DNA from: Siderastrea radians
Lineage: Eukaryota; Cnidaria; Anthozoa; Scleractinia; Rhizangiidae
Length of the DNA stretch: 64,000 nt
Assembly (NCBI GenBank): GCA_964017195.1
Contig: OZ024890.1
Location: forward strand, 18,012,701-18,076,700
Direction: 5' to 3'
Shown: positions 41,101 through 56,100 of the stretch, piece by piece
How positions within the stretch are numbered: position 1 is the first letter of the stretch
How the letters are laid out: every line of letters begins with the position of its first letter
Program-made: the position numbers and the translations under genes
Notes under the pieces: model-generated
Seen by the model: only the letters and a program-made list of their open reading frames with translations
Told to the model about the DNA's origin: nothing
Database searches by the model: none

Positions 41101-44100
41101 TAATTCCATTTCTACCACCTCTACCTGTAGCACAAAGATGAAACGAGTGCTATGTTTTAAGGGTTAAGATTTTTGCTAGCACACCAGCAATGCTACAACC
41201 ACTAACAACCAAACCAAGGTTCTCAAATCCGCTTAGTGTAAAACAATACCGATGAGTCAATTAGCAGGGGCATCCCAGGAAATTTTAAATGAATAGAGAC
41301 AATGACCAATTTTAAAGTGTGAGAGAAGATGTGGGCCTCTCCAAATCATTGGACATTTTACTCACCTGAGACCTCTGTCTTACCAGGAACACTAAGAGCT
41401 ATTAGCAGCCAAGCTGGCCTACAAAACTCATGGGTTCAGTTGAACTCGGTGATGGGATCAAAGCGACAAAGTCAACCTTGTTGAGGTGAAATTGCAAGTA
41501 GTTGCATGCATTTTTTCAATAATACCTTTTAGCCAATAGCTTACCATATTACAAGAAAACTGTGCTGGAATCAGGGACTCATTGGACAGCTGCACAATTT
41601 TGGAGATGCCCGTTAGGACTGGAATGGTGCCATAATCAACATGAGTTGGTGTTACATGTATCACTGGACCCTCACCAACACACTGGATCTGAACTCCCTA
41701 GAATAAACACAGGCAAAGGAGTATTACTGGCACGACTCACAACTCAAAAGTACACACTTTGTCACCACACTCAAGAGGCTTTCAAAATAATTAATCCTAG
41801 CAGAATGCAGATTGTTTGTCACATGTGAGCCCACCACGCAAAATTTTAATTTACTACGGTTTTCAGTTGAGTAAGGCACAAGGGGAGTTTGGTGAAAGTT
41901 TTGACGTTTAAGTTACCATGTTGTAAAGGGCAACTTGCTCTGTTTCCAAGGGATACTACGTCATTCAGCGATAAAGTGCGTGAGAAGTGTCAGAAGTGAT
42001 CGATTCATGCAGTCTCCCTTGGAAACAAAGCAAGTTGCCCTAGACAACATGGTAACTTGAACGTTAAAACTTTGTGACCAAACTTCAAACCAAACTCAAC
42101 TGAAAATCATAGTAATGGCCTAAGCTCACCAAGAGTCTCCCTACTTCAGTGGTTGCAGTACCCATACCCTGTACATAAGGTAATGGGTTCAATTCTCATC
42201 ACAGACTCAAAATGTCTTCTTGAGTTCTTATTCTTGGGGCAGACTAACATTGCTGCTCTGTTAAAATGATTATAAAACTGCAGTTTTTTAAACAACCTGT
42301 TTCAGAAACCTGCCAATTTTTAACCATTTTAAAGGCACAAACTGAGGTATGGATACAGTCTGATTATCTAATGTTTTCCAAATGACTCTTCTGAGCTCAC
42401 AACAGAATTTCCACTCTCCCAATTGTCTTAAACAGACAACAAACAATGACTTACTATTAGCTATCATTTAAACGATTCAAATTAAATTATTTTAATTTAC
42501 ATTTCACATTTATACATATGTAAACCTTACCAAAGGCGCATCACTGCTACCAAATATCATGAAGTAAGCCATTGTGGTGACTTCCTCTAGACACTCTGCT
42601 GTTATGTGAAGAGGAACTTCTTTGACTGAATGAGGCTGGATAATTCCCTGTGAACCATAAAAGAAACAAGTAAATCTTATATCTTAATCTTAATCTGGAC
42701 CAACCAAACAAGCAAACTCTTCAACCCAACAATTTCTACATTTCAAACCAGTATGGGGAAAACTTGGTTAGTGAATCATCAATACACCAGATAGAGTCCA
42801 CCTCTTTCAAGTCCAATATTTCTGTACTTTTTCAAACTAAAGCAAAAACTACAGCGGATAGCGTCTTGTTTCTTGCTACACATCAAGAAATAAAATTGCG
42901 ACACCACCAAAATGAAGGACAATCCATCTGCAATAAATTATTAGAGTCTAGAAATCCTGACAGCTAGAGGAAGGCAAACGTTCAAGACTACTCGCTTGTC
43001 ATGCTTAACTAAACTATAGCCTAAAACAATTTCTTCTCTTTAAAGCAGTATGGGGCAAATATGGTCAGTGATACAACAGCATGCCAGATTACCACTCCAA
43101 TCACCTTGTCGTCACTATTGTAATCTGACATTCTATTATCACCCCCACCACAAAAAAACACTTAAGGACAGTGCTCCCTAATACAGAAGTTATCACGAGC
43201 CAGAGAGAACCGGGAGTTCAAAAATTCGCAAGGTCTGGTTGCTACGGAGTGACATCGTGGGCTTGAAAGTTAGCTGTCATTGTATTTGACTTGCGGTTTT
43301 ACTCCCGCAGCATTTCAATAGGACCGGCTCTTTTGACATAACTTTCCAAAGAGGTTAGATTTCATAGATATTTTGACAATAGCAGGGAAATTCGATTATT
43401 CAATCCTTTGCTTTTTTCCAACTGAGAATGGACGCTTTCGATAATCGACGGGCTCAAACTCTCTACAAGCAGTCCAGGAAGTGTTTTTAACTCAATTAGA
43501 AGGTGTGTGTTATGTGGCGTTTCAGTGTTCTCTGTTCACTGGCAAGTTTTTTAACGAAGTGGCCAAGTACCAGCACGCAGACATGGTGGGCTTTCCGTGG
43601 TCGTTCTGATCGGAAAGTTAACAAAGAAGAGCTGTTTCTTATTTGATGTTGTTTTTGCCATTCCATGTTACAAATCTAAACCAAGCAAACGTGATGTCAG
43701 CAAATGATTACTTACAAACAATGCGGTACAGACTACGGATCACTACAGCGGAACGTCTTCAGATAATGCCACGAATTGACTGTAACATGTAGCTGGTAGT
43801 CTAGCCAAATAACCGTACAACGAGGTAAGTGACTACTCCGATTGTTTTCTTTAGATAAGACAAAAGGTTGCGTCCGTTCGCTAGCAGTCTCTCCTCTCAA
43901 CGATAATCGAGCAAAAACAACAGATCGGCAGCGAGCGCGAAAATCGCCTGTCATGCGGAAATGTGACTCGCGCATAATGAGCTGCCGGTGTGAGCGTGTG
44001 ACACGTTTATATTTATTTTAAAAGCGCTTTCACAAACGTGGCTTTCAAAGAGGTCCTTAACAAAATAAATAAACTAATCATCTATGAACTCTTAATATAA

Positions 44101-47100
44101 TTGAGTTGACACACGTATTTGAATACCACTAATACCTTTCCTCGTTCACCCATGTTGGAGGCCTGGCATCACCATAATAATGCCTGAGGGCTTCTGGGAT
44201 ATTCGATATAATAAACATTTTGAGACAAAATTTTAGACAAACGTTGTACATGTATATATTTTTCTGGTTCAGCCAGGTTGGAGTCCTGGCATCACCGTAT
44301 GCCTGAGCGCTTCTGGGATATGCCGACAAACGTTGTATATCTTTTTCTGGTTCAGCCAGGTTGGAGTCCTGGCAACACCGTATGCCTGAGTGCTTCTGGG
44401 ATATGCAACATAATAAACATTTTGAGTCAAATTTCAGACAAACGTTGTTTATCTTTTTTCTGGTTCAGCCAGGTTGGAGTCCTGGCATCACTGTATGCCT
44501 GAGCGCTTCTGGGATATGTTACATAATACACATTTTGGGACTAAATTTTAGACAAATGTATATCTTTTTCCGGTTTACCCAAGTTGGAGTCCTGGCATCA
44601 CTGTTTGCCTGGTCTCTTTTGGTCGGGATTTGTAACATTCAAAGTCACACTAAAATAGATGATATTTTTCGTACTTTTTCTGAAGGATCACCCTCCAATT
44701 TAGTGAAGAAAAAAGGGTTTTTGTCTTGTTATCCATACCCCCTCTTTCCCCCAAAACAATCCTACCTCAAACATAAGCCTCTGAAAAAAAATTCGCTAGT
44801 CAGGAGCCCTGCGCTAGCGTATGTTGTCCGTATTTCGCAAGTTGGAACCAGAATAAAATTGGAGGTGCTTACACTGGTGCAACTTGGTGAGAGGATCTTC
44901 TTTACACTTATTCATTCTACAGTTCAAATATATGAGTTTCATATATTCATAATTTCATCTTCATCTTTCCCGGCTATATTACGAACCAATTTAATGACCA
45001 GCTCCCAGTTGGCTTGTTAGCTCAATTGGTTAGAGCGCTGCACCGGTATCGCAGAGGCCAGGGTTCGAATTCCGGCAAGCCTGATTTTTTCAGGCTTTCT
45101 TTTCGCAACTGCATAAGTTGTGTTAATAACTGCGAGGATCTTCTTTACACTTATTTCTTCATTCTGCAGTTCAAATATATGAGTTTCATATATTCATAAT
45201 TTCATCTTCATCTTTCCCGGCTATATTACGAACCAATTTAATGACCAGCTCCCAGTTGGCTTGTTAGCTCAATTGGTTAGAGCGCTGCACCAGTATCGCA
45301 GAGGCCAGGGTTCGAATTCCGGCAAGCCTGATTTTTTCAGGCTTTCTTTTCGCAACTGCATAAGTTGTGTTAATAACTGCGAGGATCTTCTTTACACTTA
45401 GTTTATTTTTGGTTCGCTCTGTATTTATTTTATGTGATACCGGAAAGTATACGAGAAGCACAAAGGACACACGAGAGACACGAGCGAGTGCGTAAGTCAC
45501 CAGCAGGGTGACTTATTTATGTTCAACATGTTTTTTTTTTTGCTTGAATATCCGTGAGTGGAAAGAGACTGCTCTTAGTCTAAAGACTGGTCCGAACTCC
45601 TATGTCAGTACAATTCAGTCATTGTTTTACTGTACACATCGTCACAGAAAAAGGAATATGTGAACACGGCATAAATCTCCTACAGGAAAATGATATTATT
45701 AGCTCGACTCGGGAAGAAATCTAAGCGTCTGATAACTTCATGCAGTATTTCAGCGTTGATATCCTCATTTCAAGTTTGTCGGATTGAGTGAAGCAGGATG
45801 TAATGTTTAATTATTTTGCAGTATACCTATTAAGACAGTGTGCATCAGTAGAGTGTAGTTTTTTCGATTTGCCGTTGGAGATCTGTGGTGTGTTTAACAG
45901 CCTAAATCTTTCTTCTTCAAGGCTATACCATTTTTAGAGGGATTTTCTGCCAAACCACAGTTAAAACTTGTTTCTGTATCTCTCAAACGCCATGAATAAA
46001 AGTAGAATCAATTAAAAACGAAGAATAAATGAATTTCACGCTTACAGATTATAGCACATTGGCGCGAAAATTAACGCCTAAGTGGAACAGAAACGATCAC
46101 CAAAACAGATTTAATTACATTGGCATGCTAGTAACTCACTGGGCTTCACACAGAGATACCAGACTACAAGACTGGTATCTCAGCGAGATCCCGAGGTATT
46201 TTTTGGTTGCTAAGAGCGTCTGGCTCATTAAATTTTTGCAAACGTCATGACTACAGAGGAAAAGCAGAACTTTTTTGCAAGGGTTATTGGAATCTAAAAA
46301 GAAAATTGTGGGTAACCAGGCATTTTTCAGAGATGACTAAGCAACCACAATTATAATCTTTTTGGATTCTGACAGCCCTGCTAAGATCTACTTTTTCCAC
46401 ATAGTCATAAACCACACAAAAATACCTTTGTATTAGTAGGCAAATTCCTTAAGAAACCGGAATATCTCAGATCAGACCCAAGATGTGCAGAATGTATACA
46501 CTGTAGCAACAAGAGGCACAGTCCTTATAAATAAGCAATTATTATTTACATGTACAAACTTCAGTCACTTTGTCCACTTAATAATGAAGTCATACATGTA
46601 CCTCTGCTTATGAATACTTTGCTTATGGTTTCAGTGTACTAGAGGTCTATCCACTAAATATAGCCTGTTGAAGGTTAATCCGTTCTCACCTTTGGTTCAG
46701 GACTTGAATACAAGATTGGTGTCACATCTTCTACCACCTGAATTATTACAAAGTTAAGATCCATAAAACAGCAGAGTTATTGTGATAGCTAAATCCCATG
46801 GGTTCACATTGATCAAGTTAAAAACAGTTCAAATTTAAACTGATCAAGTTTAAATTCAGTTGTTTCCAGTTGATGAAACAACACATCTAGAAGCTGCTTG
46901 ATACAAAAGATAAAAAGATAAAAGATAAAGACACAGTTAAAGAGGGCGCAAGAAACTAAAGAAAGAAAGAAGAAAAAGGTGTAGCTTTGTAGAAAATGGC
47001 ATTTTTAGCAATTTGATTTCAAAGTGACTTGAGCTCACAACAGACAAAACTTTAAAAGGACTTTGAGCTAAAAAGTCCAGCTTTAACGAAAGGTCCAGCA

Positions 47101-50100
47101 ATATAGGATTAATTACCTGTGACAGCAACTCATATTTGGCAGGCAGATCTGACTCATTAACCAGATGGACTGGTAGCTCATAAGGGTGATGGAGGAAACA
47201 ACGACCGTAATCCAGGATGGGTGTGGACACAGTTATGGGTGGCACAACACACCTGCAAAGAAAACATGCACATATAACAGTTTTAGCAGTTTTGTGGTGT
47301 GCAAAATTTTATTATTTTTACTTTTATTTTTTTCAGATTGGGCAGTGTATCTTGTAACTATTTGAAGTTGTTCCTCTCAAACTTTTGGCATCAACCTGTA
47401 ACAGAGAAATCTGATAAGAAATAGACTTACTTGGCTATTATTGGCAATGAAAGGATCTCTTCCCCAACTCCATCCACGTCAACAACCAAGGCAATTTCAT
47501 ACTTCTTGACAGTAGTTGATACAAAGTCCACCTGACAAATAAAATCATAATTTGTGAAAATACTTAAATAAAGACCATTTTAGCAAAGCTTTTTGTCAGA
47601 AGGGTTCCAGTTGCCACACCCAAGTTTGTAGCAATACATGAAAAGGCACCTAAACTTGTAAGACTTAATAGGAAATCAGTCATCTAGGGGGCAGTTACTT
47701 TTATCTCCCTGGGCTGGCTCAGAAAGTTGTACAGTTGTCATTTTAGAGTATTTAAAAAATAATTTGGATCGCAGGTAATCTGGTACAAACAACTCAAAAC
47801 CGATACAACACATACTTCTTGTATCACACATCTATGCCTTAAGTTCTACCATTGTTGCAAGCCCCATTACAGATCTGTTCAAAAGATATCACATTTGGTG
47901 TGAAATTCACAGTAACACTATTAAAAAACTTACCTTTAGATCCAGTTCTCCCTGAGGAGCAATAGTACCAGACGATGGTGTAATGTCAAACTCTTTTGGA
48001 GAGGGCATAATGGTGCTTCCAACATCACTGATATTGCTGTCAATTAGGCTGTCACGACTGTGTGTGTCATCACTAACCCAGCCATCAGCTGGGACACGTA
48101 AGTTGAATGTCATGGGGATAAGAGAGGTATTCACCAATGTACAGTAGCGAGTGTTCACAAAACCTGAAAGTACAACATGCCATCATGAATCAACAACCCA
48201 AACAGAACATTTTTAGTACAGTTGTAATATAATTTCAAGGAAGGTGCAGAACAGAAGAATACCACTTTCTTACACTTTGCTATTTCATACCTCTTACTTT
48301 CTTACAAACCAGACTGGTTCTTAACTATAACTGTTGTTAAGTATGTTGTTATCAAAATAGCCTTTTTACATGTATTTCCCCACAGTTTTCCGAATGGTGA
48401 GTGCCACCCTGAAGGTAAACTGTGCACAAATGATGACAAAGCAAAACGTTTCACAAGTTGTAAAGGAGATGAGAAGACACATGTAAATACCCCAAACTAA
48501 CAAAATAGGAAGCTACAGAGAGATAAAAAGGATTGAGACTCACCATAAGAAACTACACCAAATTTCAGCTTTGGTATGTTGAAGTGGAAAGTGGGACCAA
48601 TTACGGATCCCCTGGGAAAAAAAAGGCATCCATTAAATATTAAAATGCACCTCTGTCTTTTCATTTCAAATGGTCACATAACTGTAAAAACATGTTAGTA
48701 AAACTTACAAGATCTTTAACTTGAGCAAATCTGGTGACCCCTCTACAGCAAACTCAAAAACTTCATTGAAGTCTCCAAGTATGGGTGAGCAAAAGCAAAC
48801 CTACACAAAGTACATGATTTAGTCATTCATAATTAACTTCTATTTATTCAATGTTCAAATTTAGAACACTTATTTTACCTGAATTGCCTGATAGCCTCCA
48901 GGAATAACAATTCCTTGGGCAGGCAAGAAGGAAAACTGTGGTCCAAATTGGGTGTTGGGAGGAATAAGTTTAAACACAGCATCAATATCTCCCTTGTTGC
49001 ACAAAATGACCTGCAAAATAGCAGACAACATCAGTGAAAACTCTCTGAGACATTAACCACATCTCCATAACAGCCATCTTTCCCTTGACATTTCTAGCAT
49101 GTGGTGAGCCTATCAAGATATGGTAATACATCATGCTCTTGCGAACATAAATCCGTTTGAACACTTACAGACAATCTAAGAATGAACTTAGTTAATTCAA
49201 ATGACCATTGTGCAATATAAATTTAGGTAGAAAGAAGGCTGAGTCCCAGTTCATTGTCACACACCCACTGATTTTATTTTCTTCATCTCAACTCTAATTT
49301 CCGCATTTTGATGGACGTGCAATTTTCTTTTCTTTCCTGTTGGCATTTGCCATGATAATGATGTTATTAACTTTAACACTATTTTTGCAACAAATGGTAA
49401 TAAATGATTTTACCTCATATGAATGCTGAGAATTTATGAACACATTTCCAATATCCAATGTGTCCAAAGAGAAATGTACTTTGGGTCCTACACCATCTCC
49501 TCTGATTCGCAGAGGTAATCTTGATTCCCTGCCTGTCACATCACAATATGCTGTCCTAGCATAACTGTGGGAAAATATTCAGAGTATGCTCAAAAACAAG
49601 TGCAGTTTCCCCATATTACAGCCGAACCTCAACTATCCAGACTCGGTGAGACCTCTGAAAATAGTCCAGATAATGGATAGGAATGAATATTTTATTGAAA
49701 TAACATGAAAACTGAATACATGATCAAAAAAAATTTAGGTAAGCAGTCATCTTGATTATTTTAGGAGGTACTGGAATAAACACAGCCTGTTTCAACAAAG
49801 TGCACACCAATTTTTCCTCTCAAAGTTGTTGTGATCAGCACTTGTAAAATATGTTCATAAATAAATCAGGAAAGAGAAAAAGTCTGGATGATCAAAAACC
49901 CTGAAAAACTGACTTCTGGATGATCAAGGGTTGACTGTATATTAAAAAGAATTATTCCTTAATAACATACATGTTATGAGACATCTACAGGTACATGTGT
50001 AGCCCCTTCCTAGCCTTCCAAATATGTGCTGGAAGCCATTTTTGCTACATTTAATCATACCACTTTGGTACAGTTCAGAGGCATTAATCAGGCAAGTTTC

Positions 50101-53100
50101 TCAAGCCATGGTTTATACTTTGGTGGAAAGCAGTCATGACAAGCCAAAATTTCCATGGTGAAACCAAACAAGCCTAGCTGATATGTTGTTGAAGTGATGT
50201 AAACAAAGACTGGAGCAGTTATTGCGGCCATTCAAATTGAAGCCACTAATCATTGGTTAGACTGAAATGACCATTCCTCCAAGTCATTTTTCAGCAGGTG
50301 GTGGGAGCTGTAAAGGACATACCTCTGTGCATCTTGAGGTTTAAAGATAATGTTGATTTCTGCTTGAGAATTTGGCCAGATCTCTCCTTCCTAAAAAGGA
50401 AAAAGAAAACAAGCTACATGTATAACCCAGGGCTGCAAATAATTTTTCTTTCTTGAAAGGACATATGTCCGAACAAGTCGCCATTTTGGTCGGACAAAAC
50501 GGAAATGTGGTCAGCCGTTTTTTTTTTCTTAATTATTATTTCAAGTGAAAGCCTTTTTGAAATAATTATTTCTTATCATTATTTACTTATTATTTGGTAA
50601 AAAAATTTGTCCGGACACAATGTCCAACCAAAGTTAAGATTTCGTCAGACATGGGCAGATTTTAGTCGGACATTGTCCAATGACCAACAGTTATTTGCAG
50701 CTCTGATAACCATCTATAACTCCTGTCTTACAGGAATTTATTACAAAATTGCAGGAATGACTACATGTATCTCCTAGCAGAACTGTGTTTCCACAGTAGG
50801 GACACCTTACCCAAATCACCCAAAATGACATAAGGTTAAAATAGTTGACACCAACAGAACCTTTGTGGCATAATCTGAATTCTCACACCAGATGTTAAGC
50901 ATTAAACATACAATATGCGAGAATCTTACCACTGGGTCAATGGTGATTATGGAGTCATTGTGGAGCAATTTGTCATCAGTTACAACCTGGGTTTTGTTTC
51001 TAAATTTTCTTGTCAGTATTGACATCTGATCTCTAAGTGTTGGATCATTGAGGCATTCTTCAAAGAACTCATCCTTTTCAGCACTTTCTTCACTTTCCAG
51101 GTCCATGTAAAACCTTTAAAAAGTGAATTTAACACACACTTGTAATTAATAAAATTGTGTGCAACGGCTTGAAGGTCTAACCAACATCACTGGATCTAAA
51201 GTCACCTGCTTAGAGCAGAGGAGACACTGACCAGTATTCATCCTGGGAGTGTCACCTTGTCATGAAAGGAGGACACCAAAGCCTCCCTTGTGGGGGGGTG
51301 GGGGTGGGGGGTCAGTGTCTCAGTGACCCTAACTGCTACTGTATGCCAACTGGCATTTTCATTCTGTTCTGATAGGTTCAGTCTTGTATTGGTCAAGGGC
51401 AGCAGTTTGGTCCTCCAGATTGGGAATTATTCAGGCATTGACAACTTTAGGAATGGTTGTAAGAGGACTAGAAACAAATTTTTAAATACAGTTGTGATGT
51501 TCATCTGATAAAGCTTCTAAATCATTGCAATCTGCCCACAGTCAGAACTAACCAGCATCCAGACAAGAAGCAGAACATATGGTCTCTAAAAACCAGACAA
51601 CTTACAAAGTTTGTAGTGACACATTCACATGGGAATTCTTCAGTCTTTGAAAAGCTTTTAAGTTGGTGACTTTTCATCCAAGCCTTCTAAAGCATGCTAA
51701 TGGCCACTTATGTCTGATATGTTCTTACATGTGACAGAAAATTTCTTTGCAACTGAATTATTGCCACAGCCCCAGGCCCATAAGCCTCAAGAGTGACAAA
51801 CATCTTATTTCTCCTCAGAATATCATATCACTTCTTGATCAAACAAACAGGTCATGAGAATAAAGGAAATGAGCACCAAAGTTGATGTGCCTTGAGGTTG
51901 AATTGAATTCTCAGATTAAGTATTATTATATAGACAAGAGTGTTTTAGGGGAAAATATACCACTCGTAAACGTCATACGAAACTACATCTGGGACTCGAG
52001 TGTCGTATTTTCCATATCCTCACTAGTGAGGATATCGATGACGTCATTTCCCGCTCTTACACTGTTGTTTGTGCAAAAATACTCCTGTCCATATAATAAA
52101 AAGAAAATTACACGGTGGCTTGAAGATATGAACTTTATTTTCTCGTGGCAAAAAACATTTTACTCACTCGCTGCACTCGTTCATAAAATGTTGTTTTTAC
52201 CACTCGAAAATAAAATTCATATCTTCGCCCCGCCATGTGATATCCTCTATATATCATAAGAAATATGGGGAGAACATGCATGTTGATATTGGGGCTTAAA
52301 GGGTTAAACGGGAAGATGGAGTCAACAAGCCCAACTTGTAAAATTTATCATCATTGCATAAACCCTTTTCAGCCTTAGAGATAATTTTTACCAGTAATTA
52401 GTTACCTGTCTTTTTGCTGGAGTTCTTCCCTCAATGTTGCAAAGTTGCTCCACTTGAACTGGACAATTATGTCACTTCTGTTAGAAATAGTCACTGTCCT
52501 GGGGATAAACAAATTGATAAAACATAGTCAAACCCCTAATAAAATATTAATTTATATTTGTTGTGAATAACTGGGTTTTTGACTGACTAAGACCACTGTT
52601 TTCTTATAGGTCACTTCTAAGATGGCTGCCAAATGAGTTTTTCGAGCCCTTCACATCAATAGTAGATTTTGATCACAAATCTTCACTGAAAGATTTTACA
52701 GTTGGCCTTGGTTTAATGGTAGTGATGGCTTTGAAACTTGAAAGTCGGGTATATTATTTCCAACTAGTGCAAGCTAATTCTGGGAGTAGCAAAAAATAAA
52801 AGCAAAACTAAAACATAAAACCATAAAAATCTAGCTAAAAGGAAATGAACCAGTGCAACTGAAGGCAGGGTGAGAGTCTTGGGGCAGGCAAGAGGGCCCA
52901 TGGCACAAATCTTTGCAGAGCCACAACCCGAAACACAGTTCTTTTAGAGAAACTGCTTTAAATGGGCACAACTCAGACAAAAAAATTAATGGGGAGTACG
53001 TAGCTGTAGGGAAGAATGCTTCCTTGTAAGTGGCGTTTGCCAGATCTCAGGGCAGGTTGAATTCATAAGGAAAAAAGTAAAAAGAATAATTAATTAATTG

Positions 53101-56100
53101 AAGAGGGCACACCTTTGGGATGCACAGGATATAAAAGTGTTTTCCAGCTTGACTGTGTTCTTATCCAGCCTGACATTACAGTCAATAGCAGCTCCATACA
53201 GACTTATAAAGATGTCTTCTCCTAAACATAAGTTATAGATTAAAAAAAAAACTTTAAACATGCTGATCATGTAGGACATGTGCTAATTAGTATGATGACT
53301 GAGGCACATCAAGTTTGGCTAAAATAAGTAGCTGTGGGAATAATAAGGTACTTGCTTAATGGCAGTCAAATGATGCAAAGAGCTAGTGCTATTTCTGGTC
53401 TCCAGTGCCCAAAGCAGAAAACTTTACAAGTGTAAAGTTTGTTTGAAAACAATGTGAAATACAGTGGGAAACCTAATTTAATATTACAAAAACAGGGCTG
53501 AAAGCTGCTTCCCCAGATTCTCACCACAAAAAGCGTTAAAGTTTTTACAAAAATTAATGGCCTAAACTTAAGTACAAGAATCCACATTTTGTCTGTATTT
53601 CACTTTCAAAAATTATGGTGGAGACTGTGCCTGCAATGCACATTTAGTGGCCATACTAGTCATACTCCACAGTGTCTGTATAATTATATAGAAACACACT
53701 TGACATCCATTATACAATGATTTACACACTGCAGCACACACCTGTTTCATAGTGAAGTATCATATGACTAGCATGGTCTCCAGTCTGAAGTGCCTTGAAA
53801 TCCACATGAATCTGCATGCTCTCCCCTACAGCTAGCCGTCCACTGTCTGGCGTAACAAAGAATGGCTCATGAACTACCAGCTGAAATTTTGCATCGCTGT
53901 TACCAATGTTTCGCACAAGAAGAGTCCTTGTAGTTGCATACTACGGGGTGTGAGATACAGAACAAAAAGCATTATTAGTCTAATTTCAAATGGGAAAGGG
54001 GTTTTGTCTATCAAATCTGACATTTGGAGGTCAAGATTCGTGATTTAAGATGCTTCTTAGGATCCAATAGTATCCCACAGGATCCTACTTAGGATCTTGT
54101 CCAGAATCAGGAAAGATTTTACTGGATCTTGAGTAGGATCTTGTTGGATCTTATCAATCATGAAGAGAATTACTGCCATAAGGATCCTGGGTGTAGGTTT
54201 TCTACCAGAGTTGCACAAAGAAAAATTGCATCAATCATCAGTTCTAACAGAAAGTTCTTCCTTGGACGTAAAAGGAAAGTAGGACTTGCCCAACCTTACT
54301 CTGTATTGTCTAAAATTATACACTAAAACAACCTTTACCTTGACAGGACATGTTCCAAAGCTGATCTCGTCAGGGAAATCCAGGATGGCTCTGGCCCCAA
54401 TGGCCTTTACTGGCACAAGGAATTTTTCCCTTTCAGTGATGCAGATAAGCTCATGGGTGTAGTCCTATGGAAAGAAACCATACACAGGATAAATAAACAG
54501 ATTATTCTAAAGTATATAATTATCCCACCATACATGTACAGCCCACTGAGGCAATTCTCTAGAAAATACATTAGTGAGCTGATGTAGGTAGGGCCAGACA
54601 GGTTGACGTAAGTAGGTCTAGAAAAAGCTGTCCTGCCTTGCACATGTTGTCTGTTATGAATGAATGTTCACAAGCACCTTTTCAAAATTTTCCAGACTGA
54701 GAAAGGTCAAGCCAGATGGAAAATGTTTCACTCTTGATCAGTTTGGCATGCCAGAGCTGCGATCAGTCCATATGCCACAACCTTCAGCCAAATATTTTTC
54801 CATCCAGCCCTTTCACTCAGTCAATAAGTGCACTAAAGGACAGATACATGTACATAAGCCATAAATGATATTATTCTGAAAAAAAGGTTCACAGTGATGA
54901 AATTCTACTTTAACATAGAGATACCATTCTTTTGGTGAAGACAGTTTGTGTTCACTGGTTTGCTTTGTACCTTTTTCTCATCAGGAGTGAATTGAATGAT
55001 GAAGGTCCTGTCCATTCCTGGAGCCACTTTATGCCCCACATCTGGTGGACTGATGATCTTGAAGTACGGAGAGTCAGTCTGAGTCACCTTTACCAGGCGG
55101 GCAACCTAAAAATGGTAGAGATAATGATTTTGATGACAGATAGAAAAAAGTGACTAAAGTGATGGGGAGGTGCGAAGAAGGATTTTTTTGGGTTTGAAAT
55201 TCACGATTTTGGGACCTCCTGGGTAAGAAAATTTTGGCAGGTATTTTTTCAGGCAGTTTGTACGAATGACTACTAGATCTGGGAAAGTTTATTGCGATAG
55301 TACAATAAATAAACAAACAAATGTGACCATTCAAAAACTACTCAGTTGTTCTTTGTTATTGTCATTTAATCCCTTTTGGGTACTTGCAATGTTCCAAAAT
55401 TCAGTATGGGATATTTTTGGGAATTCATTTTGGTCCAGGGGATTTTTTTCGGGTTTCGTTTTTTCGCACCTCTATATCACTTGAAATCCAGAGTAACCCC
55501 CCCCCCCCCCCGGGTATTCAGGACACTACTCAGTTACATACTAGTCTTGTTCTTGGACTTACATATCCAATTATTAAAAAGTCTCTTATGAGGGACAGGG
55601 GCCAGGCATATTCCCAGGCTAATTTAAGTCTGAACCTAGCAGCTAATTTGATAGAGACATAAATCATTAAGTGACAATACAGGAAATAATCCTGTATTGT
55701 CAAAAAAATTCTTAGGGCGGTGTCCTACCTTATCGTTATTCCGTAGTTGTAAAGGAACCTCATACGGCTGAAATGGCTCAAAGTTTTGGAACACAATGTC
55801 TGATGGAAATGGTTGAAACAAAGGTTCCTCTATATCCATGGTAGTGAACTAAAACAAAAACAGCAAATTAAAACCTTGCGTTCATAGGTAACATCTAGTT
55901 AAAACTATATCTGTTCTTAATGATGCCTCCTTTTGTTACTGCACATACGTTCTGCACATCTTGACATGGTCTTAGAAACTCAGGTTTCTTAAGGATAGTG
56001 ACTACTAATACAAACAAGGTATTTTTGCACAGTTTAATTGACTATGCAGGAAAAGCAGATCTTAGCAAGGGCTATTGGAATCCAAAAGAAAATTGGGCAT

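Larger units (their letters stand above)
44891..45404. repeat. Tandem duplication, 2.1 x about 245 bp, each with a tRNA-like sequence
   Basis: GAGGATCTTCTTTACACTTA starts copies at 44891, 45134 and (partial) 45381. The two full copies are nearly identical. Each has a tRNA-like region followed by an A-GCCTGA-TTTTTT-CAGGC hairpin. Confidence 0.85.
42648..46689. other. HYDIN intron 18, contents
   Basis: 4.04-kb intron. Beyond the listed repeats, 42660-44100 has no recognised element; an 80-codon minus ORF (43733-43975) is Arg/Ser rich and in CpG-rich sequence, probably from a repeat. 45400-46020 holds nothing I recognise. Confidence 0.5.

Noticed and set aside
43733..43975. 80-codon minus-strand ORF in intron 18
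   Set aside because: Protein-like Arg/Ser content, but isolated inside an intron in CpG-rich repeat-like sequence; no second exon found.
44361..45020. 219-codon plus-strand ORF
   Set aside because: It runs through the 44135-44640 minisatellite and into the tRNA-like unit; its peptide repeats only because the DNA repeats.
53990..54190. GGATCC-rich degenerate tandem repeat
   Set aside because: Short AGGATC words recur, but no stable period could be defined.
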